Shown here: positions 36,571 through 49,300 of the stretch, piece after piece
How the letters are laid out: each line of letters starts with the position of its first letter
How positions within the stretch are numbered: position 1 is the first letter of the stretch
Source of the DNA: Casuarina equisetifolia
Lineage: Eukaryota > Streptophyta > Magnoliopsida > Fagales > Casuarinaceae
DNA: 64,000 nt
Reading direction: 5' to 3'
NCBI GenBank assembly: GCA_028551475.1
Contig: CM052354.1
Coordinates: forward strand, 25,257,258 to 25,321,257
Program-made: the position numbers and the translations under genes
Notes under the pieces: generated by a model
Database searches by the model: none
Seen by the model: the letters and a program-made list of their open reading frames with translations, nothing else
What the model was told of the DNA's origin: nothing

Positions 36571-36580
36571 TCATTTATAG
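36571..36580 (-). promoter_or_regulatory. Probable TATA box of FUL-B
   Basis: CTATAAATGA on the minus strand, 91-100 bp upstream of the FUL-B ATG, a normal plant TATA position with a short 5' UTR. The aligned FUL-A site is degraded. Confidence 0.55.
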
Positions 36581-36819
36581 AAACCAGAAAACCCGCAGAA
36601 CGAGTGGAAGAGGCTGGATGGGAGGGGGAAAGTGGGTTTGTGAAACCAGAGCGGTTTCGTCAGGAAAGCTGTCAAACGATGATTGGGTAGAGAGACAACG
36701 TGGCCGTCATTCACTGTCGACGTCGTCCGGCTTGTCGACCTTGGGGTTTGGTAGCCCCATTGATTGGCCCGTCAGGGTCCCCCAACACTGTTCGTACATG
36801 CAAATGCACGGCCAATGAG

Positions 36820-37740
36820 CATTGGGACAGTGTACGGACGGACCTATTTTCTTTGCTTTTCTTTACTTTATTGGGTTTGTTCCATGTTGAAGTGCCAGTG
36901 GCCCCTTCAACCTTCGTTTATTTAGAAGTTCTTTCCCTAAGGGGCCATGTTGGCTTCGGCATGTGATCCTTGACTGAGCGATCTCATACCCACGAGGTTC
37001 CCATATTTATCCGCCAGAAAACAGCCCTGCATGCTAGCGTTGGGAATCGAGACCGCATTGAAACTAGCTGCTCCTGCAACTCGGGGGGTACCTGATCTGA
37101 AGATTACGTCGGGCTGGCATGGATATGGTGTTAAGGCTAGGTCTCTATCTGAGTGTACGATACATAAATCATAGGAAAACATGGCAGCTTTGAACTAGGA
37201 ACTGGGAACTGTATTGCATGCAGGAAAGGAGGCCATGTTGGCTAACTGAGATTCTTATCTTTCCCTTTTAGAAGATTACTTTACCCTTTATATGTAAATT
37301 CCATTTCATGTTTCTTTAACAGGAAAAGGCTACAACTGCTAATCTGAAAAACAAAAATCTGATATTTTCTTCTTCTTCTTCTTCTTCTTCTTCTTCTTCT
37401 TCTTCTTCTTCTTCTTCTTCTTCTTCTTCTTCTTCTTCTCATAAAGTAGATATGTGCTTGGCTGAAAAAGGCAAAGGCAAATAGTAAAGCCTTTTCTGTT
37501 GCAAATTTTTCTTTAGTAATTTATTCTATATTAAAAGGTAAATGTTTGGAAAGGAAGCAGGATATGGAAAAATTCCAATAGTGGAAAAAAGAAAGAAAGA
37601 AAGATAATATATGCAAAAAAAAAAAAAAAGAACGCTATTACTTGTCCATTTTTGAGCCCTTTCTCATGGCTTCTTTATTCATTTGGAGAAAAAAAAGGAA
37701 CAAAAAGGTCATGTTTCCTCGGACATAAATATGCAAGCTA
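36820..37740. other. Upstream region of FUL-B
   Basis: Matches the FUL-A upstream region: 36820-37015 is the single copy of the 193-bp unit duplicated in FUL-A, and 37310-37730 matches 16890-17250. No coding region. Contains the TTC run listed separately. Confidence 0.6.
37367..37439. repeat. (TTC)24 microsatellite
   Basis: Uninterrupted TTC run of about 73 bp, roughly 0.9 kb upstream of the FUL-B start; GAA on the coding strand. FUL-A has only a few units at the same place (near 16944). Confidence 0.97.
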
Positions 37741-37899
37741 AGCTTCTATCTTTATTTGTTTATGACGGCTTAAATAGAAACAGTACAAATAGAGAAAGGA
37801 AAAAAAAAAGATCCCTCCATCTTTAGAAACTAATAAAATTTTGTAATGCTTGTAAAAAGTTGTCTGAAATAAAAACATGCACACATAATTATTAGATGA

Positions 37900-40800
37900 C
37901 GACAAGAGAAGTCTCTCTCAGAAGCATTAGAGTGGGTTTTCTAGTGACCACGCTCCACCTCACTGAACTTACGCCAATATGGAAAATGGTCCCTTGCGAG
38001 AGCCATCATTAACCCAATAAGCATCTTACTCCATCACAATCAATGGAGGTGATTTGTGAGAATTGAAAAGTCTCTCATGACTCATACTTCCATTGCTGAG
38101 ACGTGTAATGTTAGGCCACGGAAAATCCCACACTTCAGTTGGCCGGAGTGGGTTGTTGAGGAATCCCATTACCACAGATGAAGGGAATTCTTTCTGTTTC
38201 TCTCTCTCCCCCCCCCCCCCCCCCCCCCCCCAAACCCTTTTTTTTCTAGTTATTTTTGAAGGAAGTGCTAGAGCAATAAGTAGAGGTGCTTTACAACTTT
38301 TGAGAAATAAAAATTTTCAAAATATTATAGATACTATTGAAGAAAAGAAATATCTAGTCTTTAGATCAGAAATTTTTAAGAAAATATGTGTCACTTAATT
38401 GAAATAGCAAATCAGTTAGATAAAAAATGTCTAAGAAAATGTGTCACTTAACCAACTAGTTCAATAATAAAATAGTAAAAACTCTAACAATAAGGTTTGT
38501 GGTTTAACCATTATATGTGTGAGTTGAATGTATGCATTATAATATATAAAAAAAATCATAATATTTAAGGGAAAGACAACCTATGATTGCAATTAGCTTA
38601 CGTCTATCTTTTTCCTTTTTTTAATGAAACTCTGCTGAGTTATATAATTAACCTAATTTTCCCACCATTCCAATTGGTTTATTATTGTGGTTGAGTGAAT
38701 CTAATTTTTGTCATCATGGTAATATTGAATGGACGATGTGCTTGGGCTCTTAACTAAAAACAACCTTAAATGTTGTGGTATATCTGTTTCTGGATTGACA
38801 ATGATTATACAAGTAATTTATCTTGAAGAAACACGCTTCCCAAGAATAGCCATGGAGAAGTGTCAGCCGAAGACCCCATTCCGTGACTTTCAAAAGCGGC
38901 ACCGAAGGTAGAAGCGCCACCAATCGACCGCTTTAGAAGCTTACTGGCTATTAAAGGGGAATGCGGTTTGGCACAGTGATGAGTGCAGCCCTACAACGTG
39001 TCAATATAGAACTCGATCCCACTCCAGGGCCGTCAGATTTGCAGCAACAAGCACACAACCCTTTCAGACAAACAAGCTATGCCAAATAGTGAAAGAAAGA
39101 TGTCGCATTTGCTATATATAGAGGACTTTGTCTCAGGCCCCAGAGTTCTGAGCTTGGAGCAGAAATCCATGGTCTTGGAGGCAATGTTCCAATTTGGTCC
39201 TGATTTCAACCGCAAATCAGTTATCACGTAATGAACTGCCTTAAAAAGACTACTGATACAATTGAAAATCAGAGTTTGGCAGGTTCATTGAACATGGCAA
39301 CATGTGGTGTGTTGTTTCTAAGCTTGAGAGGTTTGATTTGGTAAACAAACTTACTGAACAAGGAAGCTCGAGGAGTTTTTAAACAAATGAGATAAAATCA
39401 AAGCATCAAAACTATAACAAAAAAAATGAGATGAAGACTCAAATATCTATAAATAAATGTAAGTGTGGAAGGTATTCAAAACTATAAAGAAAACATGTAT
39501 AACTCAAAGGAAACAAAAGAAGGAATATGAAAACTTTTATAAACATAGGGCCGGTTGGCCTTACTAACATTCACAAAGATAGAACATGACTTTGGATAGA
39601 AAAACTTGCTTGTTGTTTTATATAATCGTTGAGTGCCTTTACATAGGCAACTGAGTCACAAAAGACAAAAGCTAGTTGCTAGATAACAGATGCAACTTGT
39701 GAAAACTTATCTTCTACATAACTGATTCTGCAAAACCAATGAAGGATGCTGTCAGGAAATCTGTGTGGCAGGATTTGTAGAATCCATACTTCTTCGAGCA
39801 CTCATCTTGATGCATTGAACCCATGGACTCGTCTTCAGCATCTTATCTTCAGAATTCGTGGAACCTGTCTATCTCTTTATTCAGCTTTGATATATGGGTC
39901 CCATAACCTCCATGTTGCATATTATTATGCGGCTTGCTTCCTTCAAGTGAGAAGAACGGATTCAGGTTCTGAATTATTGCATCTTCATACCTCTGTAAGG
40001 TCATAAATGCTTTTGTAATCTCATCATCTATTGCTTCCAACATCGTGCATGTATCAGTCGGATAATGTTAACACACCTCCTCAAGCTTGGCATGATAATG
40101 TCAAGCTTGTTTAAATCAGTAACTTTAACAGATACTATCATGATCTCGATTCCGAAGTGACAGTATTCTACCTTTTCAAACTATGAGACAAGGTGGGAGA
40201 TGTTGTTTGGAGAGGCAGGCAGAGAAGGAAGAGAAGAAGAGAGGGAGAGAGAGGAAAGAAAGGAGAAAAAACAGAGACAGGAAGCAGGGAGAGAGGGCTA
40301 TCGAGATGGGAGAGAAAGCAGTACTTGGAAGACCAAGAAAAGGACTTGACCTACATCAATTCTTCTGCTTGAAGCTCCTTCATACTAAGTTCAAAAACGT
40401 TTTACCTTCCTCCAACAAAAGAGTTTGGTCCGTCGACGAAGCTGCAGATGAGGGACTTGAAAAGCATGGAAAATTGTTGAGGACGCTTGAATTCATTCCA
40501 CATCGGAAAAATGTAAACCTAGGTCTTATAAGTAGTAATTCTCCTTCCTCCTTAAGCATCTTTTAGAAATGATCATAAGAACACTCAATATAGTACCAAA
40601 GCCATAAAACCCCTTTATCATGTGTTTCCTCCGTATATTTTTTTATTCTGTTAGGAAAATTATTTTCAATTATGAAGAGGAGATGTGTTGAGGATGCTTA
40701 AATTTGTCCCACATTAAAAAGAGAGAAAGTAAACCTATGCTTGGATTTGTCCCACATAAGGAGAGAAAGTAAACCTACGCTTGAATTAGTCCCAAATAAG

Positions 40801-41130
40801 GAGAGAAAGTAAACCTAAGCCATGAGTGTTACCGCTACAGCTCGCCTGCACTTCCTCCTTAGCAGAAGACCGTCGCGCTTTTTTTTGACCCACCGCACCT
40901 ATCGGGACGAATTTGCTTTACCTAGAATAACTACAGAAAGTTGTCTAGAATAACCTTTAGGTAGACCTTCAAAAGTAGCTTATGAACTTGAACTCTACAG
41001 AAGCGCCGCCAATAGACTATTAGAAAGTGGCAGGTGTTGCACAGTGACTGAAGGTTTGCACATAGCCTTTCAACTTGAGGTGGTCGAATTTCTAGTGCTT
41101 GGGCGACAGAGTAGAAGACAAGTACCAAGC
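37900..41130. repeat. Unit X, copy 3 (interrupted)
   Basis: Landmarks: agtgggttgttgaggaatccc (38147), caaccttaaatgttgtggta (38761), cgtgtcaatatagaactcga (38997), cgcaaatcagttatcacgta (39211), then after an insertion at 39260-40130: actatcatgatctcgatt (40134) and ATG GGA GAG AAA GCA GT (40306). A run of 25 C (38208-38232) lies inside. The frame from 40306 to 40566 (MGEKAVLGRPRKGLDLHQFF) shares its first six residues and RP with X copy 2 and may be an old first exon; no family recognised. 40980-41130 is a further partial repeat of the aagcgccgccaat section. Confidence 0.65.
39260..40130 (-). mobile_element. 871-bp LTR-retrotransposon-like insertion in unit X
   Basis: Splits unit X copy 3 where copies 1 and 2 are continuous. 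Flanked by gatac at 39255-39259 and 40131-40135, a likely 5-bp target duplication. On the minus strand a purine-rich CTTGAGGAGGTG is followed by TGTTAACATTATCC, the arrangement of polypurine tract and 3' LTR start in copia-type elements. No coding domain is left. Incomplete fossil; family tentative. Confidence 0.5.
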
Positions 41131-41456
41131 TCCACGCTAAGAATCATGCCAAATGTTGTGTACACAACAATTACCGATGAGTGGATGTTCCTTATTTTTT
41201 TCATTTTTTCTTGTTCCCTTTAATTTTTTAGGAAGCAAAATACGAGCAGTAATACAAGAAAATAGCAGGGGGTTGTGTACAGATCAGAAATATCAAAGGT
41301 AGCTTTATATGCAATAACAATAATTATGTGATTTAAGCAATATGGGAAGCAAGAAAAAAGATTACTAAGCAAAGATCTAGATTTATAAAATTCTAGAAGG
41401 GTGTTCAAACTTTTTGATAATCGGGAACCTTGAAGTGCTTTACATGCGTTCTAGTT
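41131..41456. other. Intergenic, no gene seen
   Basis: AT-rich spacer between unit X copy 3 and the unrecognised exon-like segments; nothing recognisable. Confidence 0.5.
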
Positions 41457-41883
41457 TCAGTTTAAGAGCAGACTTGCCGTTGCTTCTTCCCCACGGCTTC
41501 TTTTCGTGCCTTCATATTGAACCAGGCTATTGGTGCATTCTACATGTTTCACATGCTTATTGCTTCTATCCTGTTTTCCACATAACATGCCAACCATGTC
41601 AGCAAAATCAACCATTTTTGAGTCCTGAAATTTCACCTCCAAGCCTAGAGACACTCAGTTTGGGGACTAGCAAACTTAGTACAATTTGAGTATAATTCCC
41701 GATTTCTAAGGAAAGTTTGCCAACAAACTTACCGTTGTTTTGGGTACTCTTTTCAGGTTGATTTGTCACTGAAAGGCCATCATACATACTAGAGACGGCA
41801 ACAGTTTTGAGTAGGAATTTATTATCAGGAAAATTGCACGATGCGTTTGACTGCCATGAATTTGCCTGAGGGTTTCTGTTGAG
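41457..41883 (-). CDS. Unrecognised exon-like segments
   Basis: Two minus-strand segments look like exons. 41733-41883 lies between a good acceptor (tttctttgcag) and a good donor (aacg/gtaagt) and reads LNRNPQANSWQSNASCNF. 41457-41624 follows an acceptor (tgaaatttcag), reads DSKMVDFADMVGMLCGKQ and ends with KRSRGEEATASLLLN before a stop. The splice phase between them does not fit: joined as drawn, the second would be read in another frame and stop after a few residues. No family recognised. It may be the 3' end of a gene whose upstream exons are lost, or exons of alternative 3' sequence of the NFD4-like gene, whose stop lies 357 bp to the right. Confidence 0.3.
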
Positions 41884-42239
41884 CTGCAAAGAAAGTAGAG
41901 CTGCTTTTTTCCATCTCTACTTCTGTCAACAAAGTCGTCTTATGAAATGCTTTCTTTGCCATAGCTAATCCTAGCATTTATATAGGATATTCACTATGAA
42001 ATTGCACCTTCCACAAGAAGATACCTTTGAACAGATAAAAACGAGAACATTACTTTTCTCTCTAGATAGTGAAGATATGCTGTCACAGGGGCACACAAGA
42101 TTCATGAATCAAGATATATCGATATGCCATAAAAAGCAGCTAGAGAGAGAGAGAGAGAGAGCATTTAGACATTTACCTCTAATGAACAGAAAAGACTTCG
42201 TGATACCTTAAGAGTACTTGGAATTTCCACTTATTCCCA
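41884..42239. other. 3' flank of the NFD4-like gene
   Basis: Probably includes its 3' UTR. A short (AG) run at 42142-42162 is the only repeat. Confidence 0.5.
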
Positions 42240-44752
42240 CTAAGAACGTAGCAACCTTCCGTGTATAACCTGATTATAGAATGTTTTGGTCCGGAAGTAC
42301 AAGCCTGTGGCAGCAAGAGATCCTAAAAGAGTAGCAGATGCCATGATAACAAAAGATAACATAAAGCAGTGAGTTCCCGTGCATGTGTTGCCTTCTCCTG
42401 ATACTTCCTTGTCATAAATATACCCAATAATTCTCACAGAAAATATATAAGACCCAACAGGACCTGCTATGGTAATTGTATTGAATATGGTGCCCATATG
42501 TACCACACCAAATATCTCGGAAGTGATTATAGGCATTAATGACCATTGTGAACCATAACAAACACCCACCAACACTGAACCAGCATACAGAGCACCAGGC
42601 AAACCAGCAGCAATCATCACATAACCAATACTCAAAGTTGCTAGTGTAATGACCATAAACAAAGGCCTTGCCCACCCTCGTGTGTGTAGGAAATAATCTG
42701 ATGCATAGCCAGCACCAAAACGACCAAGAAAATTCCAGATGCTCCACAAAGAGACCAAAGTAGTTGTCTCAGCGCTGGTGTAACCAAGAGATCCTCCTAT
42801 CTGGCTGATGTTATTTACTGTGGCAAGTCCTGAGCCCATACCACATGCCATGGCAAGAAACAAAAGCCAGAAGTCAATGGTGCGCATGGCATGCAACAGA
42901 TTAACATTTTCTTCTGCGTGCAGTGTTCTGTTATCCCGACTATTGACCCCCTCATCACTACAGCTGGGCAACTGGTGATACCCACCAGATTCTTCTCCCA
43001 GATAAATCTTTTTAGCGTCCAGCTGGTCTGGATCATCTATTTGTTGCTCCTCAGTGAACAGAGTGTGTGAAACCCTATCAGAATCAATTTCATTGGCTCT
43101 AATCGCTATGCAAAAATGTGAGGCAAGCAACGACAAGAGCAGGACGAACGTGACAACACGTATAGACAATTGAAAATTGAAAACGCTCTCTAATATTATA
43201 ATGGCCAGAAGATAAGCAGCAATAACCAGAGCAACTGATGAGAGTCTATCTAGGTTCTTCTTTTCATCTCCTACATTCTTGTCGTGGATTCTCACAAACC
43301 ACATGAGCAACAAAGTACTGATAGTAGGCAAAAGAGCCAGCATCAGAAGATAGGATGTGGGCTTGTCGTTGAATACTGTCTTGTATACCAGAACTAAAAT
43401 GGCTCCACTTAGACCAAGAAAACCCTAGCAACATAAAAAAGATTGATATTCGGGATCCACACTTAAGTCAGGACAATCAAATGAAGGAGTAAATATCAAG
43501 CTGAAACAGTACCAAGGACCAATGTGCTGGGGCACTTGAATGAGCAAAAGCTGGTCTTATCCAATAACGATAGGTAATAGGGCCTGTTAGACAGAAAAAT
43601 TTCTTTTCACGACCCGTCATCCCAAAAGGGGTTGGGTAATGACGTACAGAATTAACCATTCACTACAAAGTTGTGCGACTATTTCAGGGTTCCAAGTGCA
43701 ATGAATAGTAGATGTAAACATTCTGCATCCCCAAGTGACCGGGAATGGCTCCGTATGGTGTCTGTGGCTTGACAACTTAACAAGCACTCAAATTTTCACT
43801 TCTTTGTTAGTGAAGCTCTCTGGTACACAGCATTTTCTTCAATGAAACAACATGAAAGCGGCTCACACAAACAGCAAGCGGTAGTCTTAAAGGCCTTGTG
43901 AAGCCCTCCTGCAGGTCTGCATGGGCATCTTTTACTTTTTTTCAGTTTCTTTCCGTTATTTATTAGTAGGACATGTCCCAATCTCATCAAATTAGAAACT
44001 GAGTTTCAAGTCAAATACCCAAAATCAGAAGAAGATAATTTTCCAAATAACAGAAGGAGAGAACTAAGGTCACAACGCATGAAGCTACATTAGAAATGCA
44101 AACCCCACATATTTTACTGCCTAACTATTGTTGTAACAATTCAAATCCCACTTTCAACACCCCAATTCTTATATCCAATGACCACAATCATAGTTTCTGA
44201 AGAAAGGTAGTAAATTGTTAAGCAAATAATGCCCCCGATTATCACAAGAAAATCAGTAAGCCTTCAAAAAGCTTCACACTAAAAGTAATGTCTACGTACC
44301 TTCATAATTCCGACGATGGTGCCACTGTAATTGGGAAAGTTGCGTACGCCAGTGACCACGTTTGCAGTGTTAAAGAAGGTGACGGCGTGGGCAGCAACCA
44401 ACATGAAGAGGCACATGACCGGCAAAGGCGGCCGGTGAATCAGTCCGACGACTGATGCCCACATGAGGAAAAAGCCCAGGAAGCTCTGGACCACGCCCGC
44501 CAGGAGGACCACCCAAGGCCCAGTACGGCGGAGGCGGTCCCCTGTGGCGGCGAAATAAAGGAGACCGGCGAGGACGCCAACGTTGGCGCCGATGTCCTTG
44601 AAGACGGAGACAGTATCGAGCGTGGACTGGTCGTAGCGCTGGCTTGATTTGAGAGCTGAGGAATAGATTGAGAAAGTGTAGAGGGAGCCACTGGTGCACT
44701 GGATCCATATGCTGGCGGCGGTGGAAACCCATTTGGAATCAAACCGGTCCAT
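42240..44752 (-). CDS. Nodulin-like / NFD4-like major facilitator transporter
   Basis: Two exons, 44300-44752 (151 codons, donor gtacgt) and 42240-43424 (after ttgctag), phase 0, 545 aa, the normal size. Start MDRFDSKWVSTAASIWIQ is the typical N-terminus, with the nodulin-like domain following (SGSLYTFSIYSSALKSSQ, DIGANVGVLAGLLYF, NFPNYSGTIVGIMKG). After a hydrophilic central loop (about 260-310, rich in D, E and S) the second MFS half begins at LLHAMRTIDFWLLFLAM and includes VSLWSIWNFLGRFGAGYASD and GVCYGSQWSLMPIITSEIFG. About 12 membrane helices are expected. Family members include Arabidopsis NFD4, linked to nuclear fusion in reproduction; the transported substrate is unknown. No defect seen. 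Confidence 0.92.
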
Positions 44753-45822
44753 TTCTTGACGGTTGCTTCAATTTCATGGATTTGATCGTTTGGTCTTCGG
44801 CTTAGATGCCGATACACCCAACAGGTGTTGCTCTGCTGGGGTTCTTGACAGTTGTACACTGCCTTGTTGCTCCTCTTCCGTCACCATGTCATCTTCTGCT
44901 GCAGTGCTTTGGTTTTGTAATTTTGTGCTTTTTTTTTTTTTTTTTGCATGGAGATGAGTTTAGCTTCTGATGTCATATTCACGTTGCGAACTCCATTGGT
45001 TGGGTACATTATTCTAGCGAAAAGCCTGTAGAAAACACCAAAACTTCAGGGTTGCCAGTCTGCTTCACGATATATTATACTCGTTTGTGCTCTATTGTTC
45101 ATCGGCTTCTGTCTCTGCTTCTTAAGAGACTGAAGCTCTGTTCTTTGAGTAGATATTTCTCCCACCTCCGTGCTGAGAGCCTCATTGCTCTTTTGTAAGT
45201 CATTACATGAGGAGAGATTTATTTGTTCAAAGAGGCAGGAAGGAAGGAGCAAGGTCGCAGTGTACAATCAGATAAAATGGCTGCAAGTTGAGTAGCATCT
45301 ATATTATCAGAATAGAGGGTAGGAGGGGAAGAAGGAGAAGGAGAAGGAGAAGGAGCTATCCCAAGACAATTAAGGACAGACAATCCGTCCAAATAGGAGT
45401 AACTTGCTTTTTGTTGACCACCAAATAGGAGTAGCTCCAAAGAATATGCACACCACTTCTTTTTTTTTTCTTTTTTTCTCTTTCATAAAATAAGCAAGAT
45501 TAGGAATAATTACCATGTTTAGGATAAGTATAAAGAAAAGGAATATAAGCTTAACTTTTAAAAAATGGACTAAAAGCCTACATATCAAGTTACACACCAC
45601 TTTATTTGATCCCTCAAAATGTTTAAATATTTTTGTATAACCATCTCTAATGGAAGAAAGAGCCTGTCCTGCTGATATTCGAGGAGAAGAAGGTAATCAA
45701 ATGACTATTTAATTTTATCATATTATCTATCTTTTTTTTTTCTTTGGTATTTTATTAAGCCAGAAAAATCAATCTTGACATCTTACATTTTTTTTGCATC
45801 AAAGATCGCATGCCATGATGCC

Positions 45823-45866
<44 letters not shown>

Positions 45867-46391
45867 AAAAGTGAAATTCAACATGGTCCAGTAACATGCA
45901 CCATCTAAATTGCTCAGGCAATCACTGAAAGCAGGAATCAACTTTATTTAGAACACGGACAGCCTCTGTTACAATTTGATGGCGGCTGCTCTTCCTGTGA
46001 AATCAGCATCTAACAAAAGATTGAAGAGGACAAGAAATAAGTATTAGAGAGTCTTGAGTATCATCGAAGCATAAGTGAAAGGAATGTTTATATCTTAATC
46101 GAAACTACAGTTTCCAGTTCTCTACCATATGTTCATTCTCATATGGTATTAGTTCCAGATCCCACCCATCTCAAATAATGAGGTGATTAGAAAATAAAGG
46201 AATCTAAATCAATCATGGATGGTACAAGGGAAGTTCTCCCATGAAACAGCAGCGCAAGAGCAGACAAAACTTCCGGCAACAATAGACATATGCTCCAAAC
46301 CCAAGATCCAACGGAGCATGTACACAGGGTTTCCTTCGGTTATTATGAGCGTGCCTCCTTTCTTTGCGCCTCTTCACCAGCCACAATTATC
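44753..46391. other. Intergenic between NFD4-like and ELF5
   Basis: Holds the NFD4-like promoter on the left and the ELF5 3' UTR on the right. (AG)18 at 45827-45862 and a gaagga/aggaga patch at 45327-45355. No gene recognised. Confidence 0.55.
45827..45862. repeat. (AG)18 microsatellite
   Basis: Uninterrupted AG dinucleotide run downstream of ELF5. Confidence 0.97.
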
Positions 46392-49300
46392 TCAACTATC
46401 AAGTGCACCGAGCGCTTTCATGTCCTCTAAAAAGGCCATATACGAGTCATCAATGCTCTGTGGCCTTGCTGCTGATGACGAGGTAGATGGCTCTGGCTTC
46501 ATGATAGTGGGAGCGGCCGGCTGTGTGGCTGCTGTAGTAGTTGAAACTGATGGCTTGGGTTTTGCTTTTGGAGCAGCAGTCTCTCTCCTCACTCTAACAG
46601 ATGCAGGAACCTGAACTCAAAACCAAAAGAAAGCTCAAGTCTGGAGGTAGAACACAACAGAGTAATTCAAAGTCAGACAAAGGGGTATGTTAACGTTGCA
46701 TCTTCTCAATCCATACTTGCCCCATTTCATTTTTATACGATTTTACAACATTATTGGGTTTAGCTATTTGATTGTGTATCTAATGAAGAGCGTAAATTCC
46801 GGTAACCCAAAAATGATAAGGCTTCAGACTGAAAACCTGCATTCTCGCTCACCTTGATAGCTCATTAAATCACATTGGCCATATAAAAGTTTGTCTTGAT
46901 ATTGAAAAGTGCTTGATAACTTCCAACCAATAATATCATAATCTTCATACATGTATCTGAGTCTTTATCTACCACTGCTACAAGTTTATGCACCCATTTG
47001 CCACCTGAGTCTCATAAAAACTTGCAATTTTAAGGCATTGATTAACCCCAGAATGTTCAAAAACCTAAATTCACAAGCATAGATATCATTCTTCCAGATC
47101 GATTTTTTCTCTTCTATCAAAGTAGATTCCTCTTCTGGAAGTTGCCATATTCAATAACCTTTTAATGAGCTGGAATATACAATGCATGTATGAAGATACA
47201 ATTACATAAAAATGCAACAGCCACAAACTATACAACCTCCTTCATATTTGTAACTATTTTTAGTCAATTTGATATTTCATTTTTGCTGAATGATATAGAC
47301 TAGCAAGTTGCCTCTCATTGATCCTCATAAATGGCCAGAGATGATGCGGGCACAACAACCAGAATAATCTGTTAAGTTTTAGACGAACACACACAAGTGG
47401 CTAGGAAATATAAACATAGCACAAATAGCTAGATAAAGAGAATCAACTAACCATTGCTGTAAGTTCAGGCGTGTGCTGAGCTAGTGGCCTCTTAACAACA
47501 GTAGATGCAGCAGATTTCACATAAGATGGTTTCTGAGGAACAGTTGGCCGATTAGCAGCATACTCATCCTCTTGGAAGGTAGGCGGAGGACCAGGTGGTA
47601 ATGGTGGTCTCATCATGGGGGGAGGCCCAGGGAGGGGGCCATATGGTGGCCTTGCCATTAGCGGATGCATCAAGCCAGGGGGCCCTGCTAGGCCGGGAAG
47701 TCCAGAACCAGCCAATTGAGAATGCATATCTGGAGGAGGTAGTGGTGTAGTATGACGTGATATTCCTGGGGGTAATACATCAGGATGCAAAGCTGGGAGT
47801 AGGGATGGTCCAGGAACTGGAGGTGGCTGTATTGGAGGGGGTGGTGGTGGAATCATTTTAGGGAGATCATTGGTTGTTGAAAACTTGTTCGTGTCAGCAT
47901 CTGATACTGCACCTTCTGACTGGTTACTTGACTTTGGTGGCAACCCTGGTGGAGGAGGAGGAAGCATGCTAGGCACCTACAAAAGATATATTATCACTAT
48001 CAAACACAACTTTGAAAAAATTTATTAAGCCTTGGAAGTTTTATTTCTGGCCAAAATCCTTTTTTTTTTTCTTTTTCTTAACTTTACAACCATGACTATA
48101 TACTCATGCTGTCCATTAGCATTGCAAATCACATGAACATCCTGCTTATCCAAGTATGGTCCATCTCATATCTGCCAATCTTATGCACTTTAAAGATAGA
48201 TCAAATCCTAGGAAAAAAAAAAAAGGAAGACCTTACCTGAGGTTGCTCTTTGGGGGTTTGACCATCTAGTGATGCGGACTGATTTATCTCCTTTTCAGCT
48301 CCACCAGCACCTGGTGCAGATGGCTGAGCAGACAATTGCAGTGGAGGCGGTGGAGGAGGTGGAAGGCGATTAACAACTTGCTCTTTCGGTGGGGGGCCAG
48401 GAGGTGGAGGTGGTGGTAAAGGTGGTGCTGGCAATGGCATGGAAAGGTTTGCTGCAGCAGGTTTTGGTGGCATTGGTGGTGGAGGAGGAAGAGGCAAAGA
48501 TGCGGGTTTAATGGAGCCATCCTCAGAGTTCATGTCACCAGAATCTGGCAAGGGAGGAGGTGGGGGAGGTGGTGGTTGAGAAGGCGTGGCTAACATAGCA
48601 TCATCTGACTCCGTATTTGATGATGAGGCTGCAGTACTTGATGAAGCAGAAGACAAGGGAATGCGAGGTCCTGCAGTTCAAATTAAAAAGCAGAAGCAAT
48701 AAACCAAACACATATAGGTAACATTTGACTAACAAAGCAGCAAACCAGAGAAAAGGGACATACCTATTGAAGATTTATACATCGGAGGCTTTCCTGGTGG
48801 TGGGGCACCCGTAGGATTCAGCAAAGGATGATAGTAAACAGAGTCCTGCAGGTGAAAATTTGGATAAGTTCTCATTCCTGCATGAGCAGAAAAAGAATTT
48901 GGAATGATGTTCAAAAGCCACTTACTTCAGGCTTTGGGTGCTTAACTTTCTCCTCTTCTTCTGCAGTTGTCCTTCTTCGAGGGGGCCCCAAATGACTGAG
49001 CAGAAGATAAGCTATAGTTTGTAAATTAAAACATATTAAATATAAAATCAAGCACATGCTCAAGTAAATTGGGAGGATAGATGCTTTTTCACCTGAACAT
49101 AACTGGAGCCTCACCCTTCTCCTTCATTTTCTCTTCATATTCCTGTCAAAGAGGAAGTTTGAAATCATGCTGTATAGACAACTAGAAATTATAAATGCAC
49201 AGGAACATCGAGCAAAGCAAGTTTAGCATGCAGCACTTATAGAGCCATTGTTCAGTTAAGTGGCCATTGACTCCACAGCACAGTTTAGGAAAAGCAATCA

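Noticed and set aside
42412-42747. Second ORF across the NFD4-like exon
   Set aside because: It is a shadow frame of the well-supported transporter exon on the same strand.
46219-46614. Plus-strand 131-codon ORF over the last ELF5 exon
   Set aside because: It is the antisense reading of the conserved ELF5 C-terminus.
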